Source: Burkholderiales bacterium (GTDB taxonomy: Bacteria; Pseudomonadota; Gammaproteobacteria; Burkholderiales; Burkholderiaceae_C). From it: a DNA stretch of 40,931 nt. Shown in pieces: positions 23,255 through 31,213 of the stretch; positions within the stretch are counted from its first letter, which is position 1; the number at the start of each line of letters is the position of its first letter. The position numbers and the translations under genes are program-made. The notes under the pieces are model-generated. The model did no database searches, was not told where the DNA came from, and saw only the letters and a program-made list of their open reading frames with translations. The stretch lies in the NCBI GenBank assembly GCA_016213205.1, contig JACRAZ010000053.1, positions 1 through 40,931 of the forward strand, read 5' to 3'.

Positions 23255-23288
23255 ATGCTGTCGGCGCGTGATGACATCGATATGACGC
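23255..23288 (-). promoter_or_regulatory. PHO-box-like promoter of olsB, probably leaderless
   Basis: Minus strand: GCGTCAT (23288-23282), spacer ATCG, ATGTCAT (23277-23271), exactly 10 nt, then CAGCAT (23260-23255). Only 6 nt separate this hexamer from ATG 23248-23246, which places the expected +1 on the A of ATG. The hexamer and its distance from the box are identical to those at plcP. Confidence 0.65.
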
Positions 23289-23430
23289 GGGTGTGGCCGC
23301 CCCGTGACGGCACCCCGGCGCCTGCCCCGGCTTGACCTGAGGCAAGAAACCGGCCGATCACGCCCCCGCGACATGCCCGTGTCAGATACGGTTCCGACAT
23401 TGGTGCCACGGTATCCAGAACGGGTGATGC

Positions 23431-25392
23431 ATGAACAAGCAAGACGCCGTCGCTTCGCTGGGCCAGGCCTCGCTGCTGCAGCCGGCGCGGGTGCGCGCCG
23501 CGCTGAAGGCCAACGACAGGCTCAAGCTCTACCTCACGCTGCTGCAGGCCGCGGCCGGCCACGCGGCGGCGCCGGAACGCGCGCCGCTGGACCTGGCGCG
23601 CGAGATCGCCGCGGCCGACATCCAGCCGCGCGAGCAGGCCGCCTGGCTGCGCGAGCTGCCGGCCAGTGCCTCGCTGCAGGGGGAGGCGCTGCACCTGCCC
23701 GAGCTGCCGCGGCTGGCCCTGCGCCTGCACGACGACCTGGGCCAGATGGCACGGCCGCTGCTCGATGACGCCGACACCGAGCCCGCGCTGGCACGGCGCG
23801 TGGCCCATTGGCAGGCCCAGCTCGCGCGCCTGACCGGGCCCGATCTGGACACCAGACTGCTGAGCGCGCTAACGCACGGAAAGCGCGGCCACGACGACAG
23901 CCTGCACCTGCTGGTGATGGACCTGCACAAGGCGCTGAACCACCTGGCCGCGCGGCTCACCGTGGAAACCATCGCCGGCGCCCACGTGTGGCAGCTGGCC
24001 GACGATGGCAGCGACGCGCCGCGCGTGGCCGCCTTCATGCACGGCGTGAACCGCACCCGGGCACTGAAGTTCGACCACCCCGGGCTGGACACCGCCGCCA
24101 CGCGCGACGGCACGCGCCTGCTGATCCAGAACGACATCGGCACCAACGATGCCCACGTGCTGGTGCTGCAGGTCGAGGGCCTGCAGATCACGCTGACCTA
24201 CTCCGACCTGCACCGCCAGCGCTTCGCCTTCTTCCAGGCCCTGCTGGCCGAGGTGGGCGCGGCGTGGTCGGGCCTGGAAGACCGCACGACGCCGGGGCTC
24301 AACGCCGGCGCGGCCTACCACGTGGGCACCGCCAGCTTTGGCGCGCAGGACACGGCCGAGCAGGCGCGCCAGCTCGAAGGCATCGGTGCGCGCATCGTGT
24401 TCCTGATCGACTGGAACCGCGCCCGCAAGCGGCTGCTGGCCTTCGTCGGCCGCGACGACGCGGTGGCCGTGCTGCGCCAGGCCGCGCAGCGCGAGGCCGG
24501 CCACATGGCCTGGCTGCGCGCCGGCGGCGAGCGCCTGGTGTGGAACGCGATGGCCGCCCAGGGCGAGGGCGCCTTCCACCTGGGCGACCGGCTCGACGAC
24601 GTGCTGGGCGCCGGTGCCGCGCGCGACTGGCTGGTGGAGCTGATGGTGCTGGCCAACCAGGCCCTGCAGCGCCAGCAGCCGCCGGCGCTGGTGGCCGACG
24701 AAGCGCGCCTCACGCTGGCCCGCCGCCTGATGGGCCGCCTCAGCGAGTTCGAGCTGCTGGAAGAGCACGCGGGCCTGTGCCACGCGCTGGCGCAGGGCCT
24801 GCGCGACGGCCTGGCGCACGGCGTGGAGCGCGATGCCGCGGCGGCCGAGCGTCTGTCCACCCGCGCCAAGGCCTGGGAGCGGCAGGCCGACCAGCTGGTG
24901 ATGCGCGCCCGCGCCCGGGCCGAGCGGCAGCCGCAGTGGGCACCGTTCGCGCGGCTGATCGAACGCTCGGACGACGTGGCCGACGCACTGGAGGAAGCCG
25001 CCTTCGTGCTGAGCCTGGTGGCCGAGGACCACCACCACGGCTGGGGCCATGCGGTGCGCAACAACCTGCAGGCGCTGGCCGACGCGGTGCTCACCGCCAC
25101 GCAGGACCACGTGAAGGCGCTCGCCGTGGCCAGCCACCTGGGCGAGGCCAGCGAGGCGGCCGACCACGACGAGTTCCTCGACGCCTCGTGGCGCGTGCTG
25201 CAGGCCGAGCGCCAGTGTGACGAGCTGCTGCGCAGCACCCGCCGCGCATTGGCCCGCGAGGTGAAGGATGCCGCCTCGCTGCTGCTGGGCAACGAGCTGG
25301 CGGCAGCGCTGGAGCAGGCCTCCGACGGGCTGCTGGCGCTGGGCTACGGCCTGCGCGAACACGCCTTCCGGCGGGTGGGGGCGCCAGCGTGA
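23431..25392 (+). CDS. Large protein with DUF47/PhoU-like C-terminal domain
   Basis: A 653-residue soluble protein that I cannot assign to a named family. Residues 1-150 look helical. About 155-340 is an alpha/beta segment with VETIAGAHVWQLADDGSDAP, RALKFDHPGLDTAATRDGTR and LLIQNDIGTNDAHVLVLQVE. Residues about 450-645 are long amphipathic helices with LSTRAKAWERQADQLVMRAR and FARLIERSDDVADALEEAAF, the E-x-x-AD and D-x-x-D-x-hE patterns of DUF47/PhoU proteins, which accompany Pit phosphate transporters. The stop overlaps the GTG of the dikinase-like gene (GTGA), so the two proteins are probably made together and interact. It is divergent from olsB; no convincing PHO box faces it. Confidence 0.7.
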   Translation: MNKQDAVASLGQASLLQPARVRAALKANDRLKLYLTLLQAAAGHAAAPERAPLDLAREIAAADIQPREQAAWLRELPASASLQGEALHLPELPRLALRLHDDLGQMARPLLDDADTEPALARRVAHWQAQLARLTGPDLDTRLLSALTHGKRGHDDSLHLLVMDLHKALNHLAARLTVETIAGAHVWQLADDGSDAPRVAAFMHGVNRTRALKFDHPGLDTAATRDGTRLLIQNDIGTNDAHVLVLQVEGLQITLTYSDLHRQRFAFFQALLAEVGAAWSGLEDRTTPGLNAGAAYHVGTASFGAQDTAEQARQLEGIGARIVFLIDWNRARKRLLAFVGRDDAVAVLRQAAQREAGHMAWLRAGGERLVWNAMAAQGEGAFHLGDRLDDVLGAGAARDWLVELMVLANQALQRQQPPALVADEARLTLARRLMGRLSEFELLEEHAGLCHALAQGLRDGLAHGVERDAAAAERLSTRAKAWERQADQLVMRARARAERQPQWAPFARLIERSDDVADALEEAAFVLSLVAEDHHHGWGHAVRNNLQALADAVLTATQDHVKALAVASHLGEASEAADHDEFLDASWRVLQAERQCDELLRSTRRALAREVKDAASLLLGNELAAALEQASDGLLALGYGLREHAFRRVGAPA

Positions 25393-27023
25393 AATCGCCG
25401 CCGAGCACCCCGGCCAGCGTGGCCGCGGCCGTGACCGCGCCCACGCTGATCGGCTGCGCTGTCGTCGACAACCCGGCCGGCACCCCGGCCGGCCCGGTGC
25501 CGCCGCCCGAGGCCATCGGCTTCAAGGCCCACAACCTGGCGCGCATGGCCGCGCTCGGGCTGCCGGTGCCGCCGGCCTTCGTGCTGGGCACCGCCTGGTG
25601 CGCCCGCGCGGCCGAGCTGCGGCCCGAGCACTGGGCCGAGGCGCTGGCCGCGCTGCAGCGCCGCACCGGCCTCGGTTTCGGCGATGCGCGGCGGCCGCTG
25701 CTGCTGTCGGTGCGCTCGGGCGCACCGGTGTCCATGCCCGGCATGATGGAAACGCTGCTGAACATCGGCCTGGGCGAGGCCACCCGCCATGGCCTGCTGC
25801 GGCTGACCGGCAACCCGCGCCTGGTGTGGGACGCCTACCGCCGCCTGGTGGCCGGCTTCGGCGAGGTGGTGATGGGGCTGGACGCGGCCGCCTTCGATGC
25901 CGACCTGCAGGCCGTGGCCGGCGAGCGCAACGAGCGCGAGCTGGATTTCATCGAGCTGCGCGACGTGACCCGCCGCCACCTGGCCACCGTGCAACGCCTG
26001 GCCGGCCAGCCCTTCCCGCAAGACCCGATGCAGCAGCTGCAACAGGCCGTTGGCGCGGTGTTCGCCTCGTGGTCGGGCGACAAGGCCTGCGCCTGGCGCC
26101 GATTGAAGGGGCTGGACGATGCGATGGGCACCGCCGTCACCGTGCAGCAGATGGTGTTCGGCAACGCGGGCGGCAGCTCGGGCGCCGGCGTGGGTTTCAC
26201 GCGCCACCCCTCCACCGGCGATCCCGAACCCTGGGTGGACTTCCTGTTCAACGCCCAGGGCGAGGATGTGGTCTCGGGCCGCCGCAGTGCGCTGGGCCAC
26301 GAGGCACTGGCCCTGGCCACGCCCGGCGTCTGGGCCGAGCTGCAGGCGGCCACGCAGCAGCTCGAGCAGGCCTTCGGCGACATGCAGGACTTCGAGTTCA
26401 CGGTGGAGCAGGGGCGGCTGTACCTGCTGCAGACCCGCACCGGCAAGCGCACGCCGCAGGCCAGCGCGCGCATCGCGCTGGACTTGCACGCGGCCGGCGT
26501 GATCAGCCGCGCCGAGGCGCTGCGCCGCACCGCCGGGCTGGACGACGAGGCGCTGGCGCTCACCCGCACCGTGGCCGACGACGGCAGCACGCTCACCCCG
26601 TTGGCCCAGGCCGTGAGCGCCTGCACCGGCGTGGCCAGCGGCGAGATCGTGCTGGACGAGGCGCGCGCCCGGGAGCGCCGCGCCGCCGGCGCCGCGGTGC
26701 TGCTGCTGCGCCAGGACGCCGAAACCCGCGACATCGCCGCGCTGGACCAGGCCGAGGGCCTGCTCACCACCCGTGGCGCGCGCACCGCGCACGCCGCGGT
26801 GGTGGCGCGCCAGCTCGGCAAGGTGTGCCTGGTGGGCTGCGACGCGCTGCAGATCGACCTGGCGCAGCGCTGCGTGACGCTGGGTGGCCAGCGCTTCGCC
26901 GAGGGCGAGTGCCTCACGCTCGATGGCAATGCCGGTGCCGTGTACGCCGGCACGCTGCGCACCGTGCGCGAGCGGCCCGAGGCCCTGCTGGCCCGCCTGA
27001 AACGGCTGCGCAGCGGCCGCTGA
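25389..27023 (+). CDS. PPDK-like protein lacking the PEP-binding domain
   Basis: A 544-residue protein matching the first two domains of pyruvate phosphate dikinase (full length about 880). The ATP-grasp part has LSVRSGAPVSMPGMMETLLN (R109), AGVGFTRHPSTGDP and FEFTVEQGRLYLLQTRTGKR. The swivelling phosphohistidine domain has TTRGARTAHAAVVARQLGK with H468 as the expected phospho-acceptor; PPDK usually reads GGMTSH here, so Ser is replaced by Ala. The protein stops soon after this domain, and no TIM-barrel PEP/pyruvate domain is encoded nearby. It can be predicted to autophosphorylate from ATP, but the acceptor is unknown; the coupled DUF47/PhoU-like protein is the first candidate. The GTG start overlaps the preceding stop. 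Confidence 0.8.
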   Translation: MKSPPSTPASVAAAVTAPTLIGCAVVDNPAGTPAGPVPPPEAIGFKAHNLARMAALGLPVPPAFVLGTAWCARAAELRPEHWAEALAALQRRTGLGFGDARRPLLLSVRSGAPVSMPGMMETLLNIGLGEATRHGLLRLTGNPRLVWDAYRRLVAGFGEVVMGLDAAAFDADLQAVAGERNERELDFIELRDVTRRHLATVQRLAGQPFPQDPMQQLQQAVGAVFASWSGDKACAWRRLKGLDDAMGTAVTVQQMVFGNAGGSSGAGVGFTRHPSTGDPEPWVDFLFNAQGEDVVSGRRSALGHEALALATPGVWAELQAATQQLEQAFGDMQDFEFTVEQGRLYLLQTRTGKRTPQASARIALDLHAAGVISRAEALRRTAGLDDEALALTRTVADDGSTLTPLAQAVSACTGVASGEIVLDEARARERRAAGAAVLLLRQDAETRDIAALDQAEGLLTTRGARTAHAAVVARQLGKVCLVGCDALQIDLAQRCVTLGGQRFAEGECLTLDGNAGAVYAGTLRTVRERPEALLARLKRLRSGR

Positions 27024-27046
27024 GCCGGCGCCACGCGGCCGCCCAG

Positions 27047-27075
27047 CCGTCGCCCAACCGTCACCCAGGCGTCGC
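27047..27075 (+). repeat. Three 7-bp repeats with 11-bp period
   Basis: CCGTCGC (27047-27053), CCGTCAC (27058-27064) and GCGTCGC (27069-27075), each separated by 4 nt, in the 155-bp gap before the SDR gene. The spacing equals that of PHO-box repeats but two units have G for A, and no -10 lies 10 nt downstream. It may be a weak regulator site or simple slippage. Confidence 0.4.
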
Positions 27076-27088
27076 GCCGGCGGCGCCA

Positions 27089-27135
27089 AACCGTCGCTTC
27101 AGACGATTCCCCCGCCCCGGGCGGCTGCCTAGACT
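27089..27135 (+). promoter_or_regulatory. Palindromic operator and promoter of the SDR-thiolase unit
   Basis: AACCGTC (27089-27095), 6-nt centre GCTTCA, GACGATT (27102-27108): an inverted repeat with one mismatch. TAGACT (27130-27135) is a -10-like hexamer 21 nt after the palindrome, so the palindrome would cover the -35 region, as expected for a repressor site. The same arrangement precedes the acyl-CoA ligase at 35660-35708. Confidence 0.55.
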
Positions 27136-27178
27136 CGTCCGTCACCCCGGTTTTCACCTGTCCCACGGGAATCTGAGC

Positions 27179-27961
27179 ATGCAACTGAACAACACCCTCG
27201 CGGCCGTCGTCACCGGCGGCGCTTCCGGCCTGGGCGCCGCCACCGCCCGCCGCCTCGCCCGCCAGGGCGTCAAGGTCGCGCTGTTCGACCTGAACGCCGA
27301 GGCCGGCGAAGCGCTGGCCCAGGAGATCGGCGGCGTGTTCTGCAAGGTCGACGTCACCAGCGAGGAGCAGGTGGACGCCGCCTTCGCAAAGGCCCGCGCC
27401 GCGCACGGCCAGGAGCGCATCCTGGTCAACTGCGCCGGCACCGGCAACGCGGTGAAGACCGCCAGCCGCGACAAGACCACCGGCGAGATCAAGGCCTTTC
27501 CCACCGCCAACTTCGACCGCATCATCCAGATCAACCTGGTGGGCACCTTCCGCTGCATCGCCAAGTCGGCCGCCGGCATGCTGAGCCTGCCGCCGCTGGA
27601 GGGTGGCGAGCGCGGCGCCATCGTCAACACCGCGTCGGTGGCGGCCGAGGACGGGCAGATCGGCCAGGCCTCCTACTCGGCCAGCAAGGCCGGCATCGTG
27701 GGCATGACGCTGCCGATCGCACGCGACCTGATGGGCGAGGGCATCCGCGTCAACACCATCCTGCCGGGCATCTTCAACACGCCGCTGCTGCAGAACGCAC
27801 CCGAGAACGTGAAGGCCTCGCTCGCGGCCTCGGTGCCCTTCCCGAAGCGCCTGGGCCAGCCCGACGAATACGCGCACCTGGCCGAGACGATGATCACCAA
27901 CGGCTACTTCAATGGTGAGTGCGTGCGCCTGGACGGCGCCATCCGCATGGCACCGCGCTGA
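27179..27961 (+). CDS. 3-hydroxyacyl-CoA dehydrogenase-like SDR
   Basis: A 260-residue classical short-chain dehydrogenase. The cofactor motif TGGASGLG (12-19) with D37 after beta-2 points to NAD. NCAGTGN (84-90) follows, then the catalytic S153, Y166 and K170 (NTASVAAEDGQIGQASYSAS, K170 just after). The insert around PPLEGGERGAIVN and the tail NGYFNGECVRLDGAIRMAPR resemble the type II 3-hydroxyacyl-CoA dehydrogenase (HSD17B10) group. Expected reaction: oxidation of 3-hydroxyacyl-CoA to 3-oxoacyl-CoA in beta-oxidation, with the thiolase 24 bp downstream as next enzyme. Chain-length preference is unknown. Confidence 0.85.
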   Translation: MQLNNTLAAVVTGGASGLGAATARRLARQGVKVALFDLNAEAGEALAQEIGGVFCKVDVTSEEQVDAAFAKARAAHGQERILVNCAGTGNAVKTASRDKTTGEIKAFPTANFDRIIQINLVGTFRCIAKSAAGMLSLPPLEGGERGAIVNTASVAAEDGQIGQASYSASKAGIVGMTLPIARDLMGEGIRVNTILPGIFNTPLLQNAPENVKASLAASVPFPKRLGQPDEYAHLAETMITNGYFNGECVRLDGAIRMAPR

Positions 27962-27985
27962 CCCCAACTTTTTCTGGAGCTCGAC

Positions 27986-29176
27986 ATGTCTGAAGCCTAT
28001 ATCGTTGCCACCGCCCGCACCGCCGGGGGCCGCCGCGGCGGCCGCCTCTCCGGCTGGCACCCGGTGGACCTGGCCGCGCAGGTGCTCAATGCGCTGGTCG
28101 ACCGCACCGGCATCGACCCCGCGGCGGTGGAGGATGTGCTGATGGGCTGCGTCGGCCAGGCCGGCGAGCAGTCGAACAACGTCGCACGCAATGCGGTGCT
28201 GGCCTCCAAGCTGCCCGAATCGGTGCCCGGCACCTCGATCGACCGGCAGTGCGGCTCGTCGCAGCAGGCGCTGCACTTTGCCGCGCAGGCGGTGATGTCC
28301 GGCACCATGGACTGCGTGATCGCCAGCGGCGTGGAAAGCATGACCCGCGTGCCGATGGGCTCGCCCGCGATCCTGGCGCGCAAGGCCGGCATGGGTTCGT
28401 ACATGAGCCCGGAGATGCAGCGCCGCTACCCCGGCATCGAGTTCAGCCAGTTCATGGGCGCCGAGATGATGGCCAAGAAGTACGGCCTCTCGCGCACCGA
28501 TCTCGACCAGTACGCGCTGCAAAGCCATCAGCGTGCGATCGCCGCCACCCGCGGCGGCGCCTTCGCCAACGAGATCGTGCCGGTGAAGGTTCGCAAGGCC
28601 GAGGCCGGCAGCGAGGTGATCGAGACCGGCGAGATGCACACCGCCGACGAAGGCATCCGCTTCGACGCCACGCTCGAATCGATCGGCAGCGTCAAGCTGC
28701 TGGCCGAAGGCGGCGTGATCACCGCGGCCAACGCCAGCCAGATCTGCGACGGCGCCACCGGCGTGATGGTGGTCAACGAACGCGGGCTGAAGACGCTGGG
28801 GCTGAAGCCGCTGGCGCGCATCCACCACATGACGATGGTGGGCGGCGACCCGGTGATCATGCTCGACGCGCCGATCGCCGCCACCCAGCGTGCGTTGCAG
28901 AAGGCCGGCATGAAGATCGAGGACATCGACCTGTACGAGGTGAACGAGGCCTTCGCCTCGGTGCCGCTGGGCTGGCTGAAGGTGCTGGGCGCCGATGCGG
29001 CGCGCTTGAACGTGAACGGCGGCGCCATCGCGCTGGGCCACCCGCTTGGCGGCTCGGGCACCAAGCTGATGACCACGCTGATCAACGCGCTGCACGCCCG
29101 CGGCGGCCGCTACGGCCTGCAGACCATGTGCGAAGGCGGCGGCATGGCCAACGTCACCATCGTCGAGCGGCTGTAA
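27986..29176 (+). CDS. Acetyl-CoA C-acyltransferase (thiolase)
   Basis: A 396-residue thiolase of normal length. The nucleophile Cys is in SIDRQCGSSQQAL (C89), and the C-terminal active-site residues are in VNGGAIALGHPLGGSG (H352) and MCEGGGMAN (C382). NEAFA is also present. TGGAG lies 7 nt before the ATG. As the last step of beta-oxidation it would cleave 3-oxoacyl-CoA to acetyl-CoA and a shortened acyl-CoA. The neighbouring SDR, dehydrogenases and hydratase favour degradation over PHB-type condensation. Confidence 0.92.
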   Translation: MSEAYIVATARTAGGRRGGRLSGWHPVDLAAQVLNALVDRTGIDPAAVEDVLMGCVGQAGEQSNNVARNAVLASKLPESVPGTSIDRQCGSSQQALHFAAQAVMSGTMDCVIASGVESMTRVPMGSPAILARKAGMGSYMSPEMQRRYPGIEFSQFMGAEMMAKKYGLSRTDLDQYALQSHQRAIAATRGGAFANEIVPVKVRKAEAGSEVIETGEMHTADEGIRFDATLESIGSVKLLAEGGVITAANASQICDGATGVMVVNERGLKTLGLKPLARIHHMTMVGGDPVIMLDAPIAATQRALQKAGMKIEDIDLYEVNEAFASVPLGWLKVLGADAARLNVNGGAIALGHPLGGSGTKLMTTLINALHARGGRYGLQTMCEGGGMANVTIVERL

Positions 29177-29186
29177 GACGGCCACG

Positions 29187-30260
29187 GTGCGCACAGCGCC
29201 CGTCGCCCCGGGCCTGGCCGACCTCGCCGCGGCCCCGCCGCTGCCGCTGGCCCAGGGCCTGCAGGCGCTGGCCCCGCGGCTGGCGCCGAGTGGCGGCCGC
29301 ATCGAGGGGCTCGTGCGCTTGTCGGGCGGCGCGAGCCAGCAAACCTGGGCCTTCGATCTGGTGCAAGGTGCCGGCGCCACCGAACAACGCCACGCGCGGG
29401 TGCTGCGCCAGGCCCCGATGGGCGCGGACGGCACGGCGGCCGCGGCGCGCGACGCGCAGGCCGCTGGCCTGGCCGCAGAAGCCGCGCTGATCACGCTGGC
29501 TGCGCGGCACGGCGTGCCGGTGCCGGCCATCCACCACGTGCTCACGCCGGCCGATGGGCTGGGCGCGGGCTATGTGATGCAGCGGCTCGAGGGCGAAACC
29601 CTTGGCCGGCGCATCGTGGCCGATGCGGCGCTGGCCACGGCGCGCGAGCATCTGGCCTTCCAGTGCGGCCAGGCGCTGGCACGCATCCATGCGCTGCCGT
29701 CCTCCGCCGTGGTTCCGCTGGGCCTGCACAGCGGCGGCCCGGCCGCTGAACTTGCGCGTTATATCCAATGGCATGCAGGCCACGGCACGCAGCGGCCGGT
29801 GTTCCAGCTCGCGCTGCAATGGCTGGCGAAGCGCTGCCCGTGCGAGCCTGCGGCGCTGACGCTGGTGCATGGCGACTTCCGCAACGGCAACCTGATGGTC
29901 GGCCCCGGGGGCCTGGTGGCCGTGCTCGACTGGGAGCTCGCCCACCGGGGCGACCCGATGGAAGACCTGGGCTGGCTGTGTGTGAACTCCTGGCGCTTTG
30001 GCGTCAGCGCGCTGCCGGTGGGCGGTTTCGGCACCCGCGAGCAGCTGTTCGCCGGCTACGCCGCCGGCGGTGGCGCGGTGGATGCCGCGCGCGTGCACTG
30101 GTGGCAGGTGATGGGCACGCTGAAATGGGGCCTGATCTGCGAAGGCATGCTCGCCGCCTGGCTGGCCGGTGCCGAGCGGGATGTGGAGAAGGCCGCGATC
30201 GGCCGCCGCGCCTCGGAGACCGAGATCGACCTGCTGGACCTGATCGTCCCGCGCAGTTGA
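29187..30260 (+). CDS. APH-family phosphotransferase associated with acyl-CoA dehydrogenases
   Basis: A 357-residue aminoglycoside-phosphotransferase-fold kinase. The nucleotide region begins VRLSGGASQQTWAFDL. The catalytic loop is LVHGDFRNGNLMV and the metal site is VLDWELAHRGDPMEDLGW. This subgroup is routinely linked to acyl-CoA dehydrogenases and is homologous to the kinase part of ACAD10/ACAD11, where it phosphorylates 4-hydroxyacyl-CoA to allow removal of the hydroxyl group. The same role is plausible here. GTG at 29187 lies 10 nt after the thiolase stop. Confidence 0.8.
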   Translation: MRTAPVAPGLADLAAAPPLPLAQGLQALAPRLAPSGGRIEGLVRLSGGASQQTWAFDLVQGAGATEQRHARVLRQAPMGADGTAAAARDAQAAGLAAEAALITLAARHGVPVPAIHHVLTPADGLGAGYVMQRLEGETLGRRIVADAALATAREHLAFQCGQALARIHALPSSAVVPLGLHSGGPAAELARYIQWHAGHGTQRPVFQLALQWLAKRCPCEPAALTLVHGDFRNGNLMVGPGGLVAVLDWELAHRGDPMEDLGWLCVNSWRFGVSALPVGGFGTREQLFAGYAAGGGAVDAARVHWWQVMGTLKWGLICEGMLAAWLAGAERDVEKAAIGRRASETEIDLLDLIVPRS

Positions 30261-30271
30261 CCCACCTCGCC

Positions 30272-30664
30272 ATGCACGACGCGCCCACGCCCGCCCAGAT
30301 CGTCGAAGCCGTGTCCGGCTACCTGCGCGATGCGGCGCTGCCGGCATTGAGCCAGGGCGAGCGGGATGCCCGCGTCGCCTTCCACGCCCGCGTGGCCGCC
30401 AACCTGCTGGACATCGCGCAGCGCGAACTGGCCGAAGACCCGGCGGTGGCCGAGGCCGAGATCGAAGGCTTGCGCCGGCTGCTGGGCTCGGATGCCAGCC
30501 ATGACCTGGCGGCGATGAACCGCCTGCTGTGCGAGCGCATCGCGGATGGGACGTTGGGGCTGCACACGCCGGGCCTGGCCGAGCACCTGTGGCAGGTGAC
30601 GCTGGCCAAGCTGGCGGTGGACCAGCCGGGCTACAGCACCTATCGACGGGTCGTGAGGGGGTGA
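30272..30664 (+). CDS. DUF6285-family protein
   Basis: A 130-residue helical protein without signal or membrane segment. Visible blocks are IVEAVSGYLRDAALPALS, RVAFHARVAANLLDIAQREL and LWQVTLAKLAVDQPGYSTYR. It resembles the DUF6285 family, usually encoded next to an APH-family phosphotransferase and an acyl-CoA dehydrogenase, as here. Function is unknown; an accessory or stability role for the kinase is a guess from constant linkage. It starts 11 nt after the kinase stop. Confidence 0.75.
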   Translation: MHDAPTPAQIVEAVSGYLRDAALPALSQGERDARVAFHARVAANLLDIAQRELAEDPAVAEAEIEGLRRLLGSDASHDLAAMNRLLCERIADGTLGLHTPGLAEHLWQVTLAKLAVDQPGYSTYRRVVRG

Positions 30665-30687
30665 TGTGAGATCGCTTGGGCGGAAGC

Positions 30688-31200
30688 GCTTTGCCTTTGA
30701 CGGTGAATGTTCGTTGCACTGCGCCGGGTCTCGCCCCGGCGGGCGACCTACTTTCTTTGCTGCTGCAAAGAAAGTAGGCAAAGAAGGCAGCTTGAACATC
30801 CGATTTGTGCATCCGACCCGAATCTGCATCCGCTTATCCCCAACCCTGGGATTCTTAATACCCCGAACCGTCGGTCAGCAGATTGGCATTAACACCCCGC
30901 TGGCAAACGGTGCATCCAAAGCCTCGCATGAATGGGCGCAAGGCGCCCGGCAACAAGCAAAGACGGCGCCCCACTTTCGTATGCCAGGGCCGAATCACTG
31001 CCAATCTGGTGACAGACGGTTCGGGGTATTAAGAATGCCAGTAGCGGTGGACAAGCGGAGGCGGGTTCGCCATTTCCGACAAATCGGATGTTCAGGCTCT
31101 TTTCTTTGGTTACTTTCTTTTGAGCCAGCAAAAGAAAGTGACCCGCCTGCCGGGCGGCACCCGGCGCAGTGCAACGAACATTCACTGACCACGGCAAAGC
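30688..31200. repeat. 513-bp inverted-repeat element, non-coding
   Basis: Two diverged copies of one sequence face each other. Perfectly complementary blocks: 30703-30729 with 31159-31185 (27 bp), 30794-30808 with 31079-31093 (15 bp), 30851-30872 with 31015-31036 (22 bp), and 30879-30888 with 30999-31008. Each copy also has its own hairpin: 14-bp arms 30747-30760/30765-30778 on the left, 10-bp arms 31112-31121/31130-31139 on the right, built on the CTTTCTTT/AAAGAAAG motif common in proteobacterial intergenic repeats. The unique centre is about 110 bp. No transposase is present. It ends 13 bp before the acyl-CoA dehydrogenase ATG. Confidence 0.9.
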
Positions 31201-31213
31201 GAGCAACAAAGAA

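Noticed and set aside
23370..23430. Possible PHO box facing the DUF47/PhoU-like gene (a GTGTCAG half-site)
   Set aside because: The second half-site has only two matches and no -10 lies at the required distance; the good box in this gap faces olsB.
25835..29545. A 1236-codon open frame antisense to the dikinase, SDR, thiolase and phosphotransferase genes
   Set aside because: It lies opposite four genes with clear catalytic motifs, has Arg/Ala/His-rich low-complexity translation and no recognisable domain. Long antisense frames are expected in DNA this GC-rich.
30688..31200. Insertion sequence with terminal inverted repeats
   Set aside because: No transposase frame, no target-site duplication seen at the ends, and complementarity is spread through the element rather than limited to its termini.
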